Notes: generated by a model from the sequence alone, not told the origin. A DNA stretch of 64,000 nucleotides from Dryas octopetala (GCA_963921425.1 OY992832.1:16714835-16778834); one strand, 5' to 3'; positions 25,001 through 36,481 are shown, numbered from the stretch's first letter. Program-made: numbers and translations.

Positions 25001-25740
25001 ACAAAGTAAACCCAAAGACGTTACATGTAATTAAGGACAAGTTATTCAAGCTTAATGTGTGTAGAGGTTGCACAAAAACACTTAATTACTTCAAAGTCAA
25101 AGATAATATAGCTAGTAGCTAGCACGTCATACATTAATTTGAAAGTATTTAAATGTGTTTAAACTGGAAACGTATGTATATAAATTAGAGTGCGTGAATT
25201 AATTAATTGGGGTTTGGGCATATATATGTAATCATGTTATGTGGGTGTGGGCGTTACCTTCATTTGGGTGCGCTTATTTTGGAACCAAAATTTGACTTGC
25301 AAAGGCTCTAACCCTAGCTCACGGCTCAGCTCCTTCCTTTGCTTGTCATCTGGGTGAGGACACTCCTTGAAGAATCTGATCGATCATCATCACAAATGAA
25401 ATGGAATGAAGCAAGCTACTACTTCAAAACCCCTAAAAGAATTTAAAAAAAAAAACCAAAAAGAAAAGAAAGAATATTATTGTCTTTTCTCTTACGCTTC
25501 CATTTCCTGGATTTGGCGCTGGGTGTGGCGGTGGTAGCGTTTTCTTTTGGGGCGTTGGGTGGGATCCTGGTCATCTCCGGACGGAGCTTCCGTGGTTTCG
25601 GTACCCGATTTGGTCTCGAAATCGTCGTCGATGCCTCCTCCTCGGCTCTTAATTCCCATCACTTCACTATCAGAGGTTTTGTGGGTGGTGCTCATGTCTA
25701 GCAGAGGATGGTGGTTCTCGAACATGCTTGGCTGAAACAT
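22067..25740 (-). CDS. HDG2: HD-ZIP class IV homeodomain transcription factor (HDG2 type)
   Basis: An epidermis/L1-layer nuclear transcription factor. Ten coding exons fit, read downwards: 25740-25496, 25375-25258, 24966-24778, 24564-24118, 24007-23906, 23695-23495, 23388-23214, 23109-22838, 22647-22552 and 22441-22067. They give ~739 residues, close to family length. The acidic N-terminus leads to a homeodomain (about residues 64-121: [17 protein letters not shown]...[15 protein letters not shown]). A plant zipper-loop-zipper follows (about 122-184), with the [11 protein letters not shown] cysteine pair. Next come a START lipid-binding domain (about 230-460) and the START-adjacent C-terminal region, ending TCDPNP. 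No lesion is visible. The N-terminus ([17 protein letters not shown]) and the [20 protein letters not shown] stretch point to HDG2 rather than ATML1/PDF2. HDG2 in Arabidopsis promotes trichome and stomatal differentiation. The next closest options are other HDG paralogues. Confidence 0.93.
23746..23866. mobile_element. ~120-bp MITE-like hairpin in an HDG2 intron
   Basis: GGGTGCGTTTGGTATCC at the left is mirrored by GGATACCAAACAGCCC at the right, inside the intron between the exons ending at 23,906 and starting at 23,695. Non-coding. The ends resemble hAT-type MITEs common in plant introns, but I could not read a target duplication. Confidence 0.55.
24059..24080. repeat. (TA)n run in an HDG2 intron
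   Basis: A pure TA dinucleotide run in the intron between the exons at 24,118 and 24,007. Confidence 0.85.
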
Positions 25741-26330
25741 AGTTTCTCAGTCTATCTCCAAAGCCCTAAAATTTAGGAAGATATATTTCTTTGTCTTTCT
25801 CTTTGTTAATTTTTCCAATCTGCCAAACAAAAATAAATATGGGTCAATCATATATACAAAGAAAGTACACTCAAATAAACATTTTAAAGAACTCAGACCA
25901 AGAAAGAATTTTTTATTTAAAAAAAAAAAAAAAAAAAAAAGAACCTTGGAGAAAATAATAAGAAATAGAGAAGCTAAAAACGGAGGACAATAAATGGTAG
26001 ATAAGTTTAAAGGGCAAGTGATCTGTATTCCACTGTGGAAGTTGAAATAAATGTACAAGATAAAGCTGTAAACCATGTATATACCATACCTACACCAGTA
26101 GTCTCTCTCTCTCTCTCCCTCTCTCTAGAGAGAGAGATTAAGCGTTTCAACCGAGAAGGATTTTACTTGAAATGCATGCCTTAGATCCCTTTCTAATTAC
26201 ACAAAACTACTAATCTAATTCTTCCCTAGAATGAAGGTTTAATTGGTATTACTAAATATACGTACAGAGAAATGAATATATTAACCAAAATAAAATTGAA
26301 CTGACCTGAAAATTAGCTGAGGAGATGACT
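25741..26330 (-). promoter_or_regulatory. HDG2 leader with a probable 5'-UTR intron
   Basis: Read on the minus strand, a good donor (TTTTCAG/GTCAGTTC) lies near 26,304 and a good acceptor (TTTGTTTGGCAG/ATTGG) near 25,820, just upstream of the ATG at 25,740. Together they suggest an intron of ~480 bases in the 5' UTR. This is inferred from splice-site form only. Confidence 0.45.
26048..26055 (+). promoter_or_regulatory. L1-box TAAATGTA
   Basis: An exact match to the L1-box consensus TAAATGYA, the site bound by HD-ZIP IV proteins, ~310 bases upstream of the HDG2 ATG within its inferred leader intron. Function is inferred from the match and its position; an 8-base match can occur by chance. Confidence 0.4.
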
Positions 26331-26908
26331 GAAATACACCAACCACTTTATTCCCTTAAACGAAAGTGTCGTCGTATATTTATCACTTGCCGGAAGCATT
26401 TTTCCGGCTATGCCATTTTTGACTGATTTCAAAGAAACCCTAGAAAGTCACCATTCATCTCTCTCTTGTCTTTCTCTCTCCGTTTCTCTGAATATGATGA
26501 GGTTGTGGTGGGTATGGATGGTGTGGGTTATGGTTTTTAATAGAGATTCTCTGGCACTAGTAGTGTCTAGTCTAGCAAAGCAAAGCTAATAAGATTGTTA
26601 CAAGTAACAGCAGGGCAGAGAGGACTACGGGTTTTGCTTTTGGGCCTTCAAAAAGTCTAATCACTTTTTGTTCCTACGTACTAAACTCAATTGACTTTCC
26701 AAACACACTCAACAAAGATTATAACGTCCAACACCACCCCCCTCTCTCTCTCTCTCTGACTGATGAAAATAACGGAAAAATTGTGTAGATGAAAAGAAAA
26801 GCTTAGGAGTAAATGGTGGCTTAATTGGAGATAGCTGGTTAAAGGTCAAAGCTAGGGAGCTGACCCTTTGAGGCTTGCAGACTAGATAGTGAGAGAGAGA
26901 GAGGTCAG

Positions 26909-26998
26909 ATCAGATCTGTTCCCAAGTTCTTTCTGGGTAGGAGGAGTTGTTTGTAGTGTTTTGCACAACAGGGTTTAAGAAGAACAATGCGATGATGT

Positions 26999-27050
<52 letters not shown>

Positions 27051-27170
27051 TCAGATCTGTTCCCAAGTTCTTTCTGGGTAGGAGGAGTTGTTTGTAGTGT
27101 TTTGCACAACAGGGTTTAAGAAGATCAATGCGATGATGTAGAAGAGAGAGAGAGAGAGAGAGAGAATGAA
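26909..27170. repeat. 140-bp tandem duplication carrying GA runs, upstream of HDG2
   Basis: ATCAGATCTGTTCCCAAGTT and the ~90 bases after it occur at 26,909 and again at 27,049. Each copy ends in GATGATGTAGAAGAGAG followed by a GA run. The copies are nearly identical, so the duplication is recent. The DNA lies ~1.2-1.4 kb upstream of the HDG2 ATG, where the minus strand reads as TC-rich. Confidence 0.9.
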
Positions 27171-27350
27171 ACGGACGAGAAAAAAGAGGAGATAGAATAA
27201 TGGTCAAGAGAGAGAGAGTTTAGGGAAGGGGAGAAGAAAAGAGGAACTGGTGGAGAGGATGTGACAGAGGGAGGAGTTATTGCAGAGCGTATTGAGAGGG
27301 TGCAATAGCATTTATGGAGGGACGAGAGGTGTAAATGCCAACAAAAAAGC

Positions 27351-27352
<2 letters not shown>

Positions 27353-27399
<47 letters not shown>
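27353..27399. repeat. (GA)n microsatellite
   Basis: A pure GA dinucleotide run, the third in this stretch. It produces a spurious Ser-Leu-rich frame on the minus strand. Confidence 0.95.
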
Positions 27400-27403
<4 letters not shown>

Positions 27404-27419
27404 GTGCAATGGCATCTCT

Positions 27420-28573
27420 CCATCCTCGTGTTTTAAATTTCATATAGGGGAGTATGGTGAGAGATGAACTACGGCTTCTTATCTAAACTTTCAACCTTTT
27501 CACTCCCTCTCCGTCTCTATCTACACTGTACTTATACGCAATTGATCGAATTGCTTTCCTCGATCTTTTACTATAGGTATTTCATGAGTTACAGTGTCTA
27601 AAAATTAATAATCTACTACTTAAGACAAATAATTTATAAACTGATACCATGCACATCTACAATTGAATTTTTTTAATGTGATTGTAACACCTTCATATGG
27701 TATTATTAATTATCAAGTTATAATATAAGTGAATGACGAACTTATACTTATTAGAATATAATACTATTAATAAATATATATGTATTATAACATAAGTGAA
27801 TTAATAATATCACATCGCGGTACTGTCATCTCGAAAAAATACTCCATTTATTTAACACATCACTAATTTTATTACATATGTTGCAAATGTACGATTATGC
27901 ATATTCGTATTTTATGAATTTTCTTTTAAAAAATTCAGATTAAATATCAAATGCAAATAGTTTTTTAGTAAAACAGTAAGACATTAAATTTTTTTTAGTT
28001 CAAATACTAATTAACTTGGAGCAAGACATTTTGAATTATGTCATAAACCATACGAAATGTGAATTTTTTAACACCGATCACTCGGGCAAAGTGCTGAGCA
28101 CTTAGTGGTCTTCCGTTGGTTTTAAACACGAAAGCTTAAGCCTCATAAACACTAAAAAATAATAAATGAATTAAGTTGTGGTTGTGTCTAAGTCAAAAAG
28201 TTGTGATTGTGGTAACAAAAAAAAATTTCCAACGCCAAGTGAAACTATGTTTTTTAAAGTTGGTACATAAATTGAAATTTAGTATCTGAAGTTAAAGAAA
28301 CATAAAATTTTGATAGTTAAAATTAAAAAAAAAAAAACATTGAAATTGGTACTTAAAATTAACGATCAAATTTTTTTTTTATTTTTTTTATTTTTACATA
28401 TGAAAAGTATTAATTAGTTATAAATGTTATTATATGTACTATAAATATTCTTCTTTTACGTTATTATATTTTCTCACGTTACTACGTTATTATATGTACT
28501 GAAAAGCATTAATTAATTTTAATTTTTTTTTACGTCTAAAAGCATTAATTAGCAGAAATGTTATTATATTTTA
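27420..28573. other. AT-rich intergenic DNA
   Basis: No coding region. Contains small diverged inverted and direct repeats (27,690-27,810 and 28,410-28,570) that look like decayed transposon ends. Confidence 0.4.
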
Positions 28574-31200
28574 GGTTAATTACAATTATATACTTCAACT
28601 ATACATCACTTATCTACTTGGTACCTCCGATTCAAAAACTTTCATTCGGGTACTTCAATTTTAATATTTCGTCAACTAAGTACCTTCGTTAGTCTGACCG
28701 TTAACTGTTGAGTTGACACTGATGTCGCACATGCGGACCCACCACTAAACGTTGACTTGTCTTTAAAAAAAAGCCACATGTACAAAAATTAATAAAAATA
28801 TAAAAAAAACTATTAAAATTATATTAAATAGAAAAAAAAAAGACAAAAAAAAAAAAAAACCAGCCCCCTCCCCTACCTAACTTCACCTCCCTACCTATGC
28901 CAGCCCCCTCCCTCCCCTACCCATCCCCGCCACTAACCCCCACCCCACCTCACCCAGCCCTTTCCCTCCCCTCAGCACCCGGTCACCAAACCAGCGTCGG
29001 CAACCCACCTCCCTTCCCCAGCTCTGGCCCACCTCTCCCACCCATCCAGCCCCCTCCCTCCCACCACATTCTGACTTGCCCCCACCACCCCTTCGCACCC
29101 ATCCCCTCCCTCCCTCCCCCCGCTCAGACCCACCCCTCCTACCCATCATTCCGACTACCCCATCCCACCCATCCCTCTTTCCCTCCCCCAGCTCCGACCC
29201 ACCCCTCCCACCCATCATTGCTTACTGGGTTTTGGTTGTTGGGGCTGGAGAGCGAGAGGTGAGAGAGGGATGAGAGATATAAGGTTGAGGAAGGGCTGGG
29301 TTAGGGTGGGTTGGGGACGGGGGCTGGGTGCGGGGTGGACGGAGTGGTGGTGGGGAAGGAAGCCGAGCTCGCGGAGCAGCTAGCCGTCGTCGTCGAGGCA
29401 GGAAACCGAGCTCGCGAAGCAACTGGAGTGAGAGGGAAAAAGAGTGACAAAGAGAAAGAGATAGAGAGATGTGGCCAAGAGAAGGTTGCCGACGCGGGGG
29501 AGGGGGTTGCTGGCCAGTGGCCGAAGAGGGGAAGGAGGTGGGTGGGTTGGGTCAGCGATGCGACGAAGAAGGAGGGATGAGAGTTTCTGTTTGCCCTTTT
29601 TTTTTTTTCAAAATTCAATAATTTTTTTTGGGTTAATTACATATATATACCTCAACTATACATCACTTATCAGTTGGGTACCTCTGGTTTAAAAACTTTC
29701 ATTAGGGTACATCAACTTAAGTTTTTTGTCAATTTAATACCTCCGTTAGTCTGACCGTTAACTAATAATGTGGTGCTGATGTGACACATTGACTTGGCAT
29801 TTAAAAATAGATAGGTGGACAAAAATTAATTAAAAAACCTAATTAGAGTTTAAAAAATGATACAAAATATTAAAAAAAAAATAAAAAAAAAAAATGGCTA
29901 AGAGCCCAGCAACTTCGCAACCTCAACCCTCCTCTCTTTGCCTCCCTCCCCCTCTCTGGCCAACAACTCGCAGCCCACTCCCTCCTCCCTCCCCCTCCCC
30001 TTCCCCTTCCCCAAGTTCGCCACCCAACCCACTCACCTCCCTCCCAATCTCCGGCCACCAGGTACCTCCTCCTTCGCGTCGGCAACCCCCTCCTAGCCTC
30101 GCAGCCGCATCTCTCTCTGCTGGGATCGACACTGCCAGACCCAAGGGGTCGGCGACATCACCGACCTCCAATTTGGAGCCCTTCACCCCTCACCCCCAAC
30201 AACACCCCCCCCCCGGCGCCCCCTCTCCCAGCAACACCACTGGGTTCTCACCTCCTCGGCACGGCGAGTCCCTTGGCACCTTCAATTTGGTCATCTGAGC
30301 TGCGACGGTGGCGATTCGAAAGGAAAGGCCGTCGGGCTCCACCGTTGACTTTCTGTTCCCGGCAGCGATGCAATGTCGGACCACCCCCAATTGAATCCTC
30401 TCGTTGTTTTGAGCATGTTGGTGCCTTTGGATCGTTCATCGGACCACCGTAGCTCGTGAATCGAAGCTAATAAGCCAACGACATTTTGTTCTGTTTGTGA
30501 ACTTTGTGTTGTTTTGTGGTAGTTGTGCTGGTCTAGGGGCGAGCTGGGTTGGGCAGGATAGGGGCGGGCTGGGGTGGGGGGGTGCGATGGAGCTGGCTGG
30601 GGCTGGGTGGCAGAGGGAGGGGCAGGGATTGGTAGGGGAGGAAGGGGGAGGGAGGTGAAGTCGGGCAAGCGGGGCTGGTTTTTTTTTTTTTTTTTTTGTC
30701 TTTTTTTTTTCTATTTAATATAATTTTAATGGGTTTTTTTATTTTTTTATTAATTTTTGTACATGTGGCTATTTTTAAATGTCAAGTCAATATTTAATTG
30801 TGGGGTCCACGTATGCCATGTCAGCGCCAACTCAGCAGATAACGGTCAGACTAACAGAGGTATTCAATTGACAAAAAATATAAGTTGATGTACCCTAATG
30901 AAAGTTTTTAAACCAGAGGTACCCAACTGATAAATGATGTATAGTTGAGGTATATATATGTAATTAATCCATTTTTTTTCTATTTTATATCATTTTTATT
31001 ATTTTTTGTCCATGTGGATTTTTTTAAAGACAAGTCAATGTTTAGTGGTAGGTCCGCATGTGCCACGTCAGTGCCAACTCAGCAGTTAACGGTTAGACTA
31101 ACGGAGGTACTTAGTTGATAAAATATTAAAGTTGAGGTACCCGAATGAAAGTTTTTGAACCAGAGGTACCAAGTGGATAAGTGATATATTTAATTAGTTA
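28574..31200. mobile_element. Outer Mutator-like element, interrupted by a nested copy
   Basis: The left terminal repeat (28,574-28,790, from GGTTAATTAC through ACTTGGTACCTC) pairs with the right one ending at about 31,200. The two share features the inner copy lacks, such as CATTCGGGTACYTCAA and GCGGACC near the inner border. After subtracting the inner insertion the element would be ~1.28 kb, the same size as the inner one. The core is GC-rich and proline-codon-rich with no transposase. The right terminus is eroded and the target duplication is not clear, so the outer boundary is good to perhaps 20 bases. Confidence 0.7.
29630..30970. mobile_element. Inner Mutator-like element, 1341 bp, with 9-bp duplication
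   Basis: Terminal repeats of ~200 bases start GGGTTAATTACATATATATA at the left, and the right end GTAATTAATCC mirrors it. It is flanked on both sides by ATTTTTTTT (29,621-29,629 and 30,971-30,979). The two copies agree, but the site is low-complexity. It sits inside the outer element of the same family and, judged by which subterminal block follows each end, in the opposite orientation. The GC-rich interior (29,895-30,680) has open frames rich in Pro, Ser and Gly but no recognisable domain. Confidence 0.8.
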
Positions 31201-31218
31201 CAGAAATATTATTTCTTC

Positions 31219-31425
31219 TTTTACGTTTTTCCTTTGGTTTCTTTATGGTTTGGCTTGATAGTGTCTGCTCCATAGCTAGCTTTTGTTTTTAGCTTCCTTT
31301 GGGCTTTCCCTTTTTGGGTTGGCTGTTGTTTTGTTCGATCTTTGGTTTGCCTTGGTTCTTTATTTGGGCTTTGCCCTAGCTGCTTGCCATTTTATGAAGT
31401 TTCTTTCAGACAAAAAAAAATGTAC
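31219..31425 (+). mobile_element. Possible 3' fragment of a LINE
   Basis: A G/T-rich segment ends in TTATGAAGTTTCTTTCAGAC followed by a run of A. This is how plant non-LTR retrotransposon 3' ends commonly look. No reverse transcriptase motif remains, so the assignment is tentative. Confidence 0.35.
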
Positions 31426-31429
31426 TGTA

Positions 31430-33319
31430 AATATTCTTTTTTATAATTAGGTTGTCATAAATAAATGATAAAGATTATATATTATACATCTCCAATTTCT
31501 GGTAGTTCCATTAAATAAGTTTATTAATTTTTAAGCACTAGTTAATCTTTATATTGTTCAGCACTTCAACATGCTCGTGTCGTAATTTCTAAATATGTAT
31601 TAGTTTTTTTTATGATGCTCAGAATCATGTGAAGAAGTTGGTTTTTTTTTTTTTTGTCTGAGGAGAAGTTGGTTCAATGATGCGTTAAAACTATCTGATG
31701 ATAAAACATATGTAATTAGAGATGGCATGCAATAGTCATATCATTTTGTGTTCGAGCTAGTCATGTTATTTTGGAGTTTTGTAGAATATTAGTTATTTTT
31801 AACATGATATATTTTATAGAAAATTAGGATTAAATAACAAATATCAATAGTTTTTCAGCAAAGCAGCAAAACACAATTTGTTTTTAGTTTAAGTACTAAC
31901 CTAAAGTAAAACATTTTGGATTAGGTAACAAATTGGTTTACTATACAGTTATAATTGTCGAACAGTCACAGTTGTGACGGTTTTAAATTCATAAAAATTT
32001 AAAATTTATAAGGATTTAATGCTTTTGATTTAGGCTTACGGGATGAAGTCCTATAACCCAGAGACTAAACATTAAACTTTAAGCCTTGTAAATATTGAAA
32101 AAATAACAAATCAATAAAAAAATTAGGACTGTTAAACAGTCACAGCTTGTTATAACCATATTTTTTAAGGTTGGTACATAAGCTGAAATTTAGTATATAT
32201 CTAAAGTGAAATAACATAAACGTTTTGCTAGATAAAATGAAAAAATATTACAATTTGGTAACTAAAGTTAACGAACCTTATATTTTAGGGAGACTTCCAT
32301 TTAGGTCCTTTAATTTTATAATTTATTGACTAAAGCCTTATGACTCCTAAAATTCTAACTAAAGTCTAATAATATTGTAATCATTCCATGTTACATAATA
32401 TTGGTCTATTAGTTTATAATTTTTTCACACATATCATGCGTCGAGCGCTCGGTGACTATTTTTTAGTGTTCGACAGTGCATTTTTACTTCTTTCTGAAAC
32501 CCAGCCTGGTTTGTCAGCCCCAAAATTTCAGAGTTAAAACCTAACATACAGCCTCTACAAACCTCATTCTATACTCTAGGAAGGTATGAGGTGAATCCAT
32601 ACCCTATACTCTCAAAAGAATAAAATAATAATAACATATTTTTTTGACAAAACAATGACATACCGTATACTCTCAAAGGGTTTTAGAAAAAAAATTATAA
32701 AGTTTTTTTTTTTTCAAATAAGAAATGTTAGAAGAACTAAACTCTAATTTTTCCTATATTTTATCAATCATGTTGAATGATCAATTGACCGCCCTAACTC
32801 TTTAATGGTCGATCCTTGTACTAACTTTCTCTCAAATTGTCCAATCAATTAATGGGATTTACTGATTTAGACACATCTCTCTTTCACTCTTGTATATTAA
32901 TTTTCTTCTTTCCTTCTCATGTACGTGCTTTAAATTTGTTTGAATCTCACACCGACGAAAAAATGATAAAATTGAGTTGAATTAAACACATATATAGTCA
33001 AATTGCCCAATTTTGTTTTTTCTGATAGGAATAAATTGCTCGAATTGGATACATTAAAGAGATGATCACACTCATATTTACAAGACAAAATGTGAATATC
33101 AATAATCCAGTCTAGTACCCTAACTATACATCAATATTAGCTAGGGTTACATCAACATTAATATTAATGTTAATAATGTATTAATGATCACATTGTTGAT
33201 TTGATGTGAGCAAGGAAGGATGGCCCTCGTTATACTTATTTTTTGTTCAAATTGATGTGTACACTTGGGCAAATCTTTCAAGAAATTTTTGGTAGTTAGA
33301 TAAAAGCAAATTATAACTA
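31430..33319. other. AT-rich intergenic DNA with transposon debris
   Basis: No gene seen. A segment at 32,430-32,690 (GAGCGCTCGGTGACT, then CAGAGTTAAAACCTAACATA, then a TATACTCTCAAA-like end) recurs in diverged form at 35,930-36,340, so it is probably part of a repeat family. Confidence 0.4.
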
Positions 33320-33690
33320 GGCTCAAGTACATTTACATCCATTAATTATAGGGTCCATTTCAAGTTGGTTCACGAACCATAAAATATTTCAAATTTCTCC
33401 ATTAATTATAGGGTTTATTTCAAGTTAGTCAACGAAGTATAAAACATATCAAATTTCCCCATTAACTATAGGGTTCATTTCAGGTTGGTCCACAAACTAA
33501 TAAAAAACATACAGAATGGTAGACAAAACCGAATTGGCAAAAAACTAGAATGAACCTGATTATATTTATATATTTTTTATTTAGTGTCTTTTTTCATATT
33601 TAGTACCGAAACTTTGACCATTGTCTTAATATGATACCTAAACTTTTATTTGTCTCAATAATAAGGTCTTTTTTACACATGTTGGGTTCA

Positions 33691-33756
33691 AACCCATGAC
33701 CACTTGAGGAGAGTGAAAGTGTGAATTCTCACTACACCACTTAGCCACTTATGATA
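33691..33756 (-). promoter_or_regulatory. tRNA-like A-box/B-box pair, left arm
   Basis: On the minus strand, TGGCTAAGTGG (A-box-like, ~33,746-33,756) is followed ~45 bases later by GGGTTTGAACCC (B-box-like, ~33,691). This spacing is typical of internal Pol III promoters. No cloverleaf can be folded with confidence, so it is not called a tRNA gene. Confidence 0.35.
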
Positions 33757-34154
33757 TTTATGTACATGTAATATATTTATAGGCATATTGATACTTGAAA
33801 TATAATAATTTATAAAATTATAATTGGTATTCTACACCATAACCTTATACACTAAACCATAAAGTTTGAAACCTTATACCTTAAAAATTAACCCTATACT
33901 CTAATAATTCTAATATATAAACTATAAATTATAGTTTTGGAATTTTAGTAATATTTTTACAATATAGAAACCATAAATTATATAAAATATAAACTAGTAA
34001 TATTTTTAGACTTTTTGCAATGATAATATTTAAATAGAGACCTAAAATAATATCTTTAAAAAAAGAAATGATATATGAAATATATTTAATTTTATAAATT
34101 ATTATATTGCAAGTATTAGTATGCCTATAAATATATTACATGTACTTAAATATC

Positions 34155-34222
34155 ATAAGTGACTAAGTGGTGTAGTGAGAATTCACATTTTATCTCTCTT
34201 CAAGTGGTCATGGGTTCAAACT
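34155..34222 (+). promoter_or_regulatory. tRNA-like A-box/B-box pair, right arm
   Basis: TGACTAAGTGGTGTAGTGAG followed by GGGTTCAAACTC. This is the inverted partner of the left-arm segment, with a weaker A-box. Confidence 0.3.
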
Positions 34223-35302
34223 CAGCATGTGCAAAAAAAACACTTTATACCTTTTTATGTTTTTTGTTAGTTCGTGGACCAACTTGAAATGAACTCTATA
34301 GTTAATGAGAAATTTTAAAATATTTTATAATTAGTAAATATAAATTGACCCAATATATAATTAGTAAATATAAATGTACTTGAGCGTTATAACTAATACA
34401 AGATGAGCCCTGAAGTTGTTGCTATAGTTTTCTTTTTCTTGGCATACATGGGAACATGCCAAGTCGGTCCACCCAGATATGCCTTCAATTAAGTAATATA
34501 AATTTGTGCCCTTTTTGACTTTAGGGCACACTTTAGGACACCATCATTTGTCTTTAATTTGTCCTGCAAATGCAATTCCCTTTACGCTGGCCCATTCTTT
34601 GAATTTGTGCTTTTCTCTCGTTGAAACCCGGCCATGTTCTCCTCGATCGCAAGCCATACTTGAATATGTCCTTCAGATTTATGACTCGAATTATCTAAAA
34701 GGCTATCCCAAGGGCTATTATTTCTTGTAGTACGGTTAACACTATTCTTATTTATTAATTTGGTAAGGTGGATGAAAATTAAAAATGGAAAGAAAGGAAA
34801 AGTTGAGACTTTAATTAACACTATCTAAGTTATCTAAGTTTGGTAGGATGAAGGAAAGATTGGAGGGAAGGGAATTCATCAGTACTTGTTAGTACTTAGT
34901 AGAGCTAGTGGAAAGATAAAGAGAGCGACAAAAATATTATCAAAATTTCTTTTTCCTTTTTGTATCCATATTTGAATTAGATTGTTATTAATTCAAATTA
35001 CATTAAAAAAAAAAAAAAAAAAAAAGGAATTGTCTTCTAATCCTCATGATATTGATCTTGTACTTATATGCAAATCTAGCTTTTCAAACTAACATGGGCA
35101 AGGATATTTAGTTGGGCTAGAACGTGCTAGATTGTCTGTGATTATATATATTTGAGGATGGGTTGTTACCTAGGAAAATTTGAAGAAAAACAAAATTTGC
35201 ATGGGCTAGATCGAGCCCATGATGCCCATGGCTAGATCCATCCTGCTTTTGTCATTTTAGGGTGCTTCGTATATAGGCTGGTCCAATTTTTTCTCTACTC
35301 TT

Positions 35303-35584
35303 AAATTAAGGGCTTATTTGGCAGTATTTTTAGAAATATTAAAAATGCTTTCAAATAGTCAAAAACGTTTTTATTTATGTTTAGCAAAAAAAAATAAAAA
35401 AGTGCTTTTGGATTCTAAAAACACTTGGAAGCGCTTACAGGTGAAGTGTTTTTCCTTAAGAAGTACTGCCAAGTATATTAATAAGAAGCACTTGAATTTT
35501 TTTCAAAAAAATCTATGAATTTCTAACAAAAGCACTACTGAGAAAAAACGCTTCCTACAGAAGCACTCTCAAACAAGCCCTAAT
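35303..35584. mobile_element. hAT-like MITE, ~280 bp
   Basis: AGGGCTTATTTGGCAGT at the left is mirrored by CACTCTCAAACAAGCCCT at the right, with an AT-rich, GCACTT-rich interior. This is the common plant pattern of small hAT MITEs. The target duplication is not clear. Confidence 0.55.
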
Positions 35585-35866
35585 ATATTAATGCTTTTTT
35601 ATTTTTGACTGAGATCGAAAAATATTGTCCAGATGTTTTTAATTTCAAAAATGTATTATATTATCCTAAAATTAATTATATTTAAATCTTAATATTATCA
35701 TAATATTATCCTAGTTTTATATTATCTTAATATTATAATATTATAATATCATAAAATTATCATATTATCCTAAAATTAATTGTGGAATTTAAATTATATA
35801 AATCTAAGAAAAATGCAGCAGCCCACAAAATAAGAAATAATGAAACAAAGAAAAAAAATTCGTTAT

Positions 35867-36442
35867 GAGTACACTTCAATTGTACCAATCGATCGATGGT
35901 TTGTCGGCGTTTATGTTGTGGTTTAGCTCAGGGATTTTGGCCTAGAGCTAAACCCTAACATAACGCCTCCACCAAGCCCATTCTATATCCTAGGAAGGGA
36001 TGAGATGAAAAGATGATGATTTACTCTCAAAACTCAGGGAAGGAAGCAACATGGCCGAGTGATCGGCGGCAGAAACCAAGCGTTCGGATCAGGTGCATAT
36101 GTTCGTTAGTGCGAACCTAATCGGATATGTATCCACTTAGGCAGACGTGTCCGTATTTTTTTTCACAAATTCTCATCGCCGAGCGCTCAGTGATTATACC
36201 GAGTGCTCGGTAGTCCAATTTTTATAACAGCCGAACGCTGCAACAAGCGCTTGGCATCGCTTCCTTTGCCGATTTTTTAGGGTATTTCCCCGATGATTCA
36301 CTCCCAAAATCTCAGAGTTAAAACCTAACATAAAGCCAAAAAACTAGTGCCGAGCGCTTGGGAGAAAAAGGAAATGAGACTGTCAAGCTCTCGGCGCTGG
36401 AAATCCGTGAAAAAAAAATTGCGAGTGTCCTTCCTAAAGAAG

Positions 36443-36481
<39 letters not shown>

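Larger units (their letters stand above)
33320..34386. mobile_element. Mutator-like element, 1067 bp, with perfect 9-bp duplication
   Basis: The ends GCTCAAGTACATTTA (left) and TAAATGTACTTGAGC (right) are inverted. The flanks are identical: TTATAACTA at 33,311-33,319 and at 34,387-34,395. The arms are several hundred bases long. The left arm holds three 60-bp tandem units (33,339, 33,399, 33,459), whereas the right has about one. Both arms contain a tRNA-promoter-like segment. No transposase is visible, so it is non-autonomous. Confidence 0.85.

Noticed and set aside
27125..27415. Ser/Leu-rich frame upstream of HDG2
   Set aside because: It is made by GA microsatellites; no conserved protein sequence.
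28895..30668. Several proline-rich or glycine-rich frames of 65-134 codons on both strands
   Set aside because: They overlap on both strands in a low-complexity GC-rich transposon core and show no domain, so they are not called genes.
33691..33756. Possible tRNA gene
   Set aside because: A- and B-box-like motifs are present, but no acceptor stem or cloverleaf could be paired, so only promoter-like motifs are reported.
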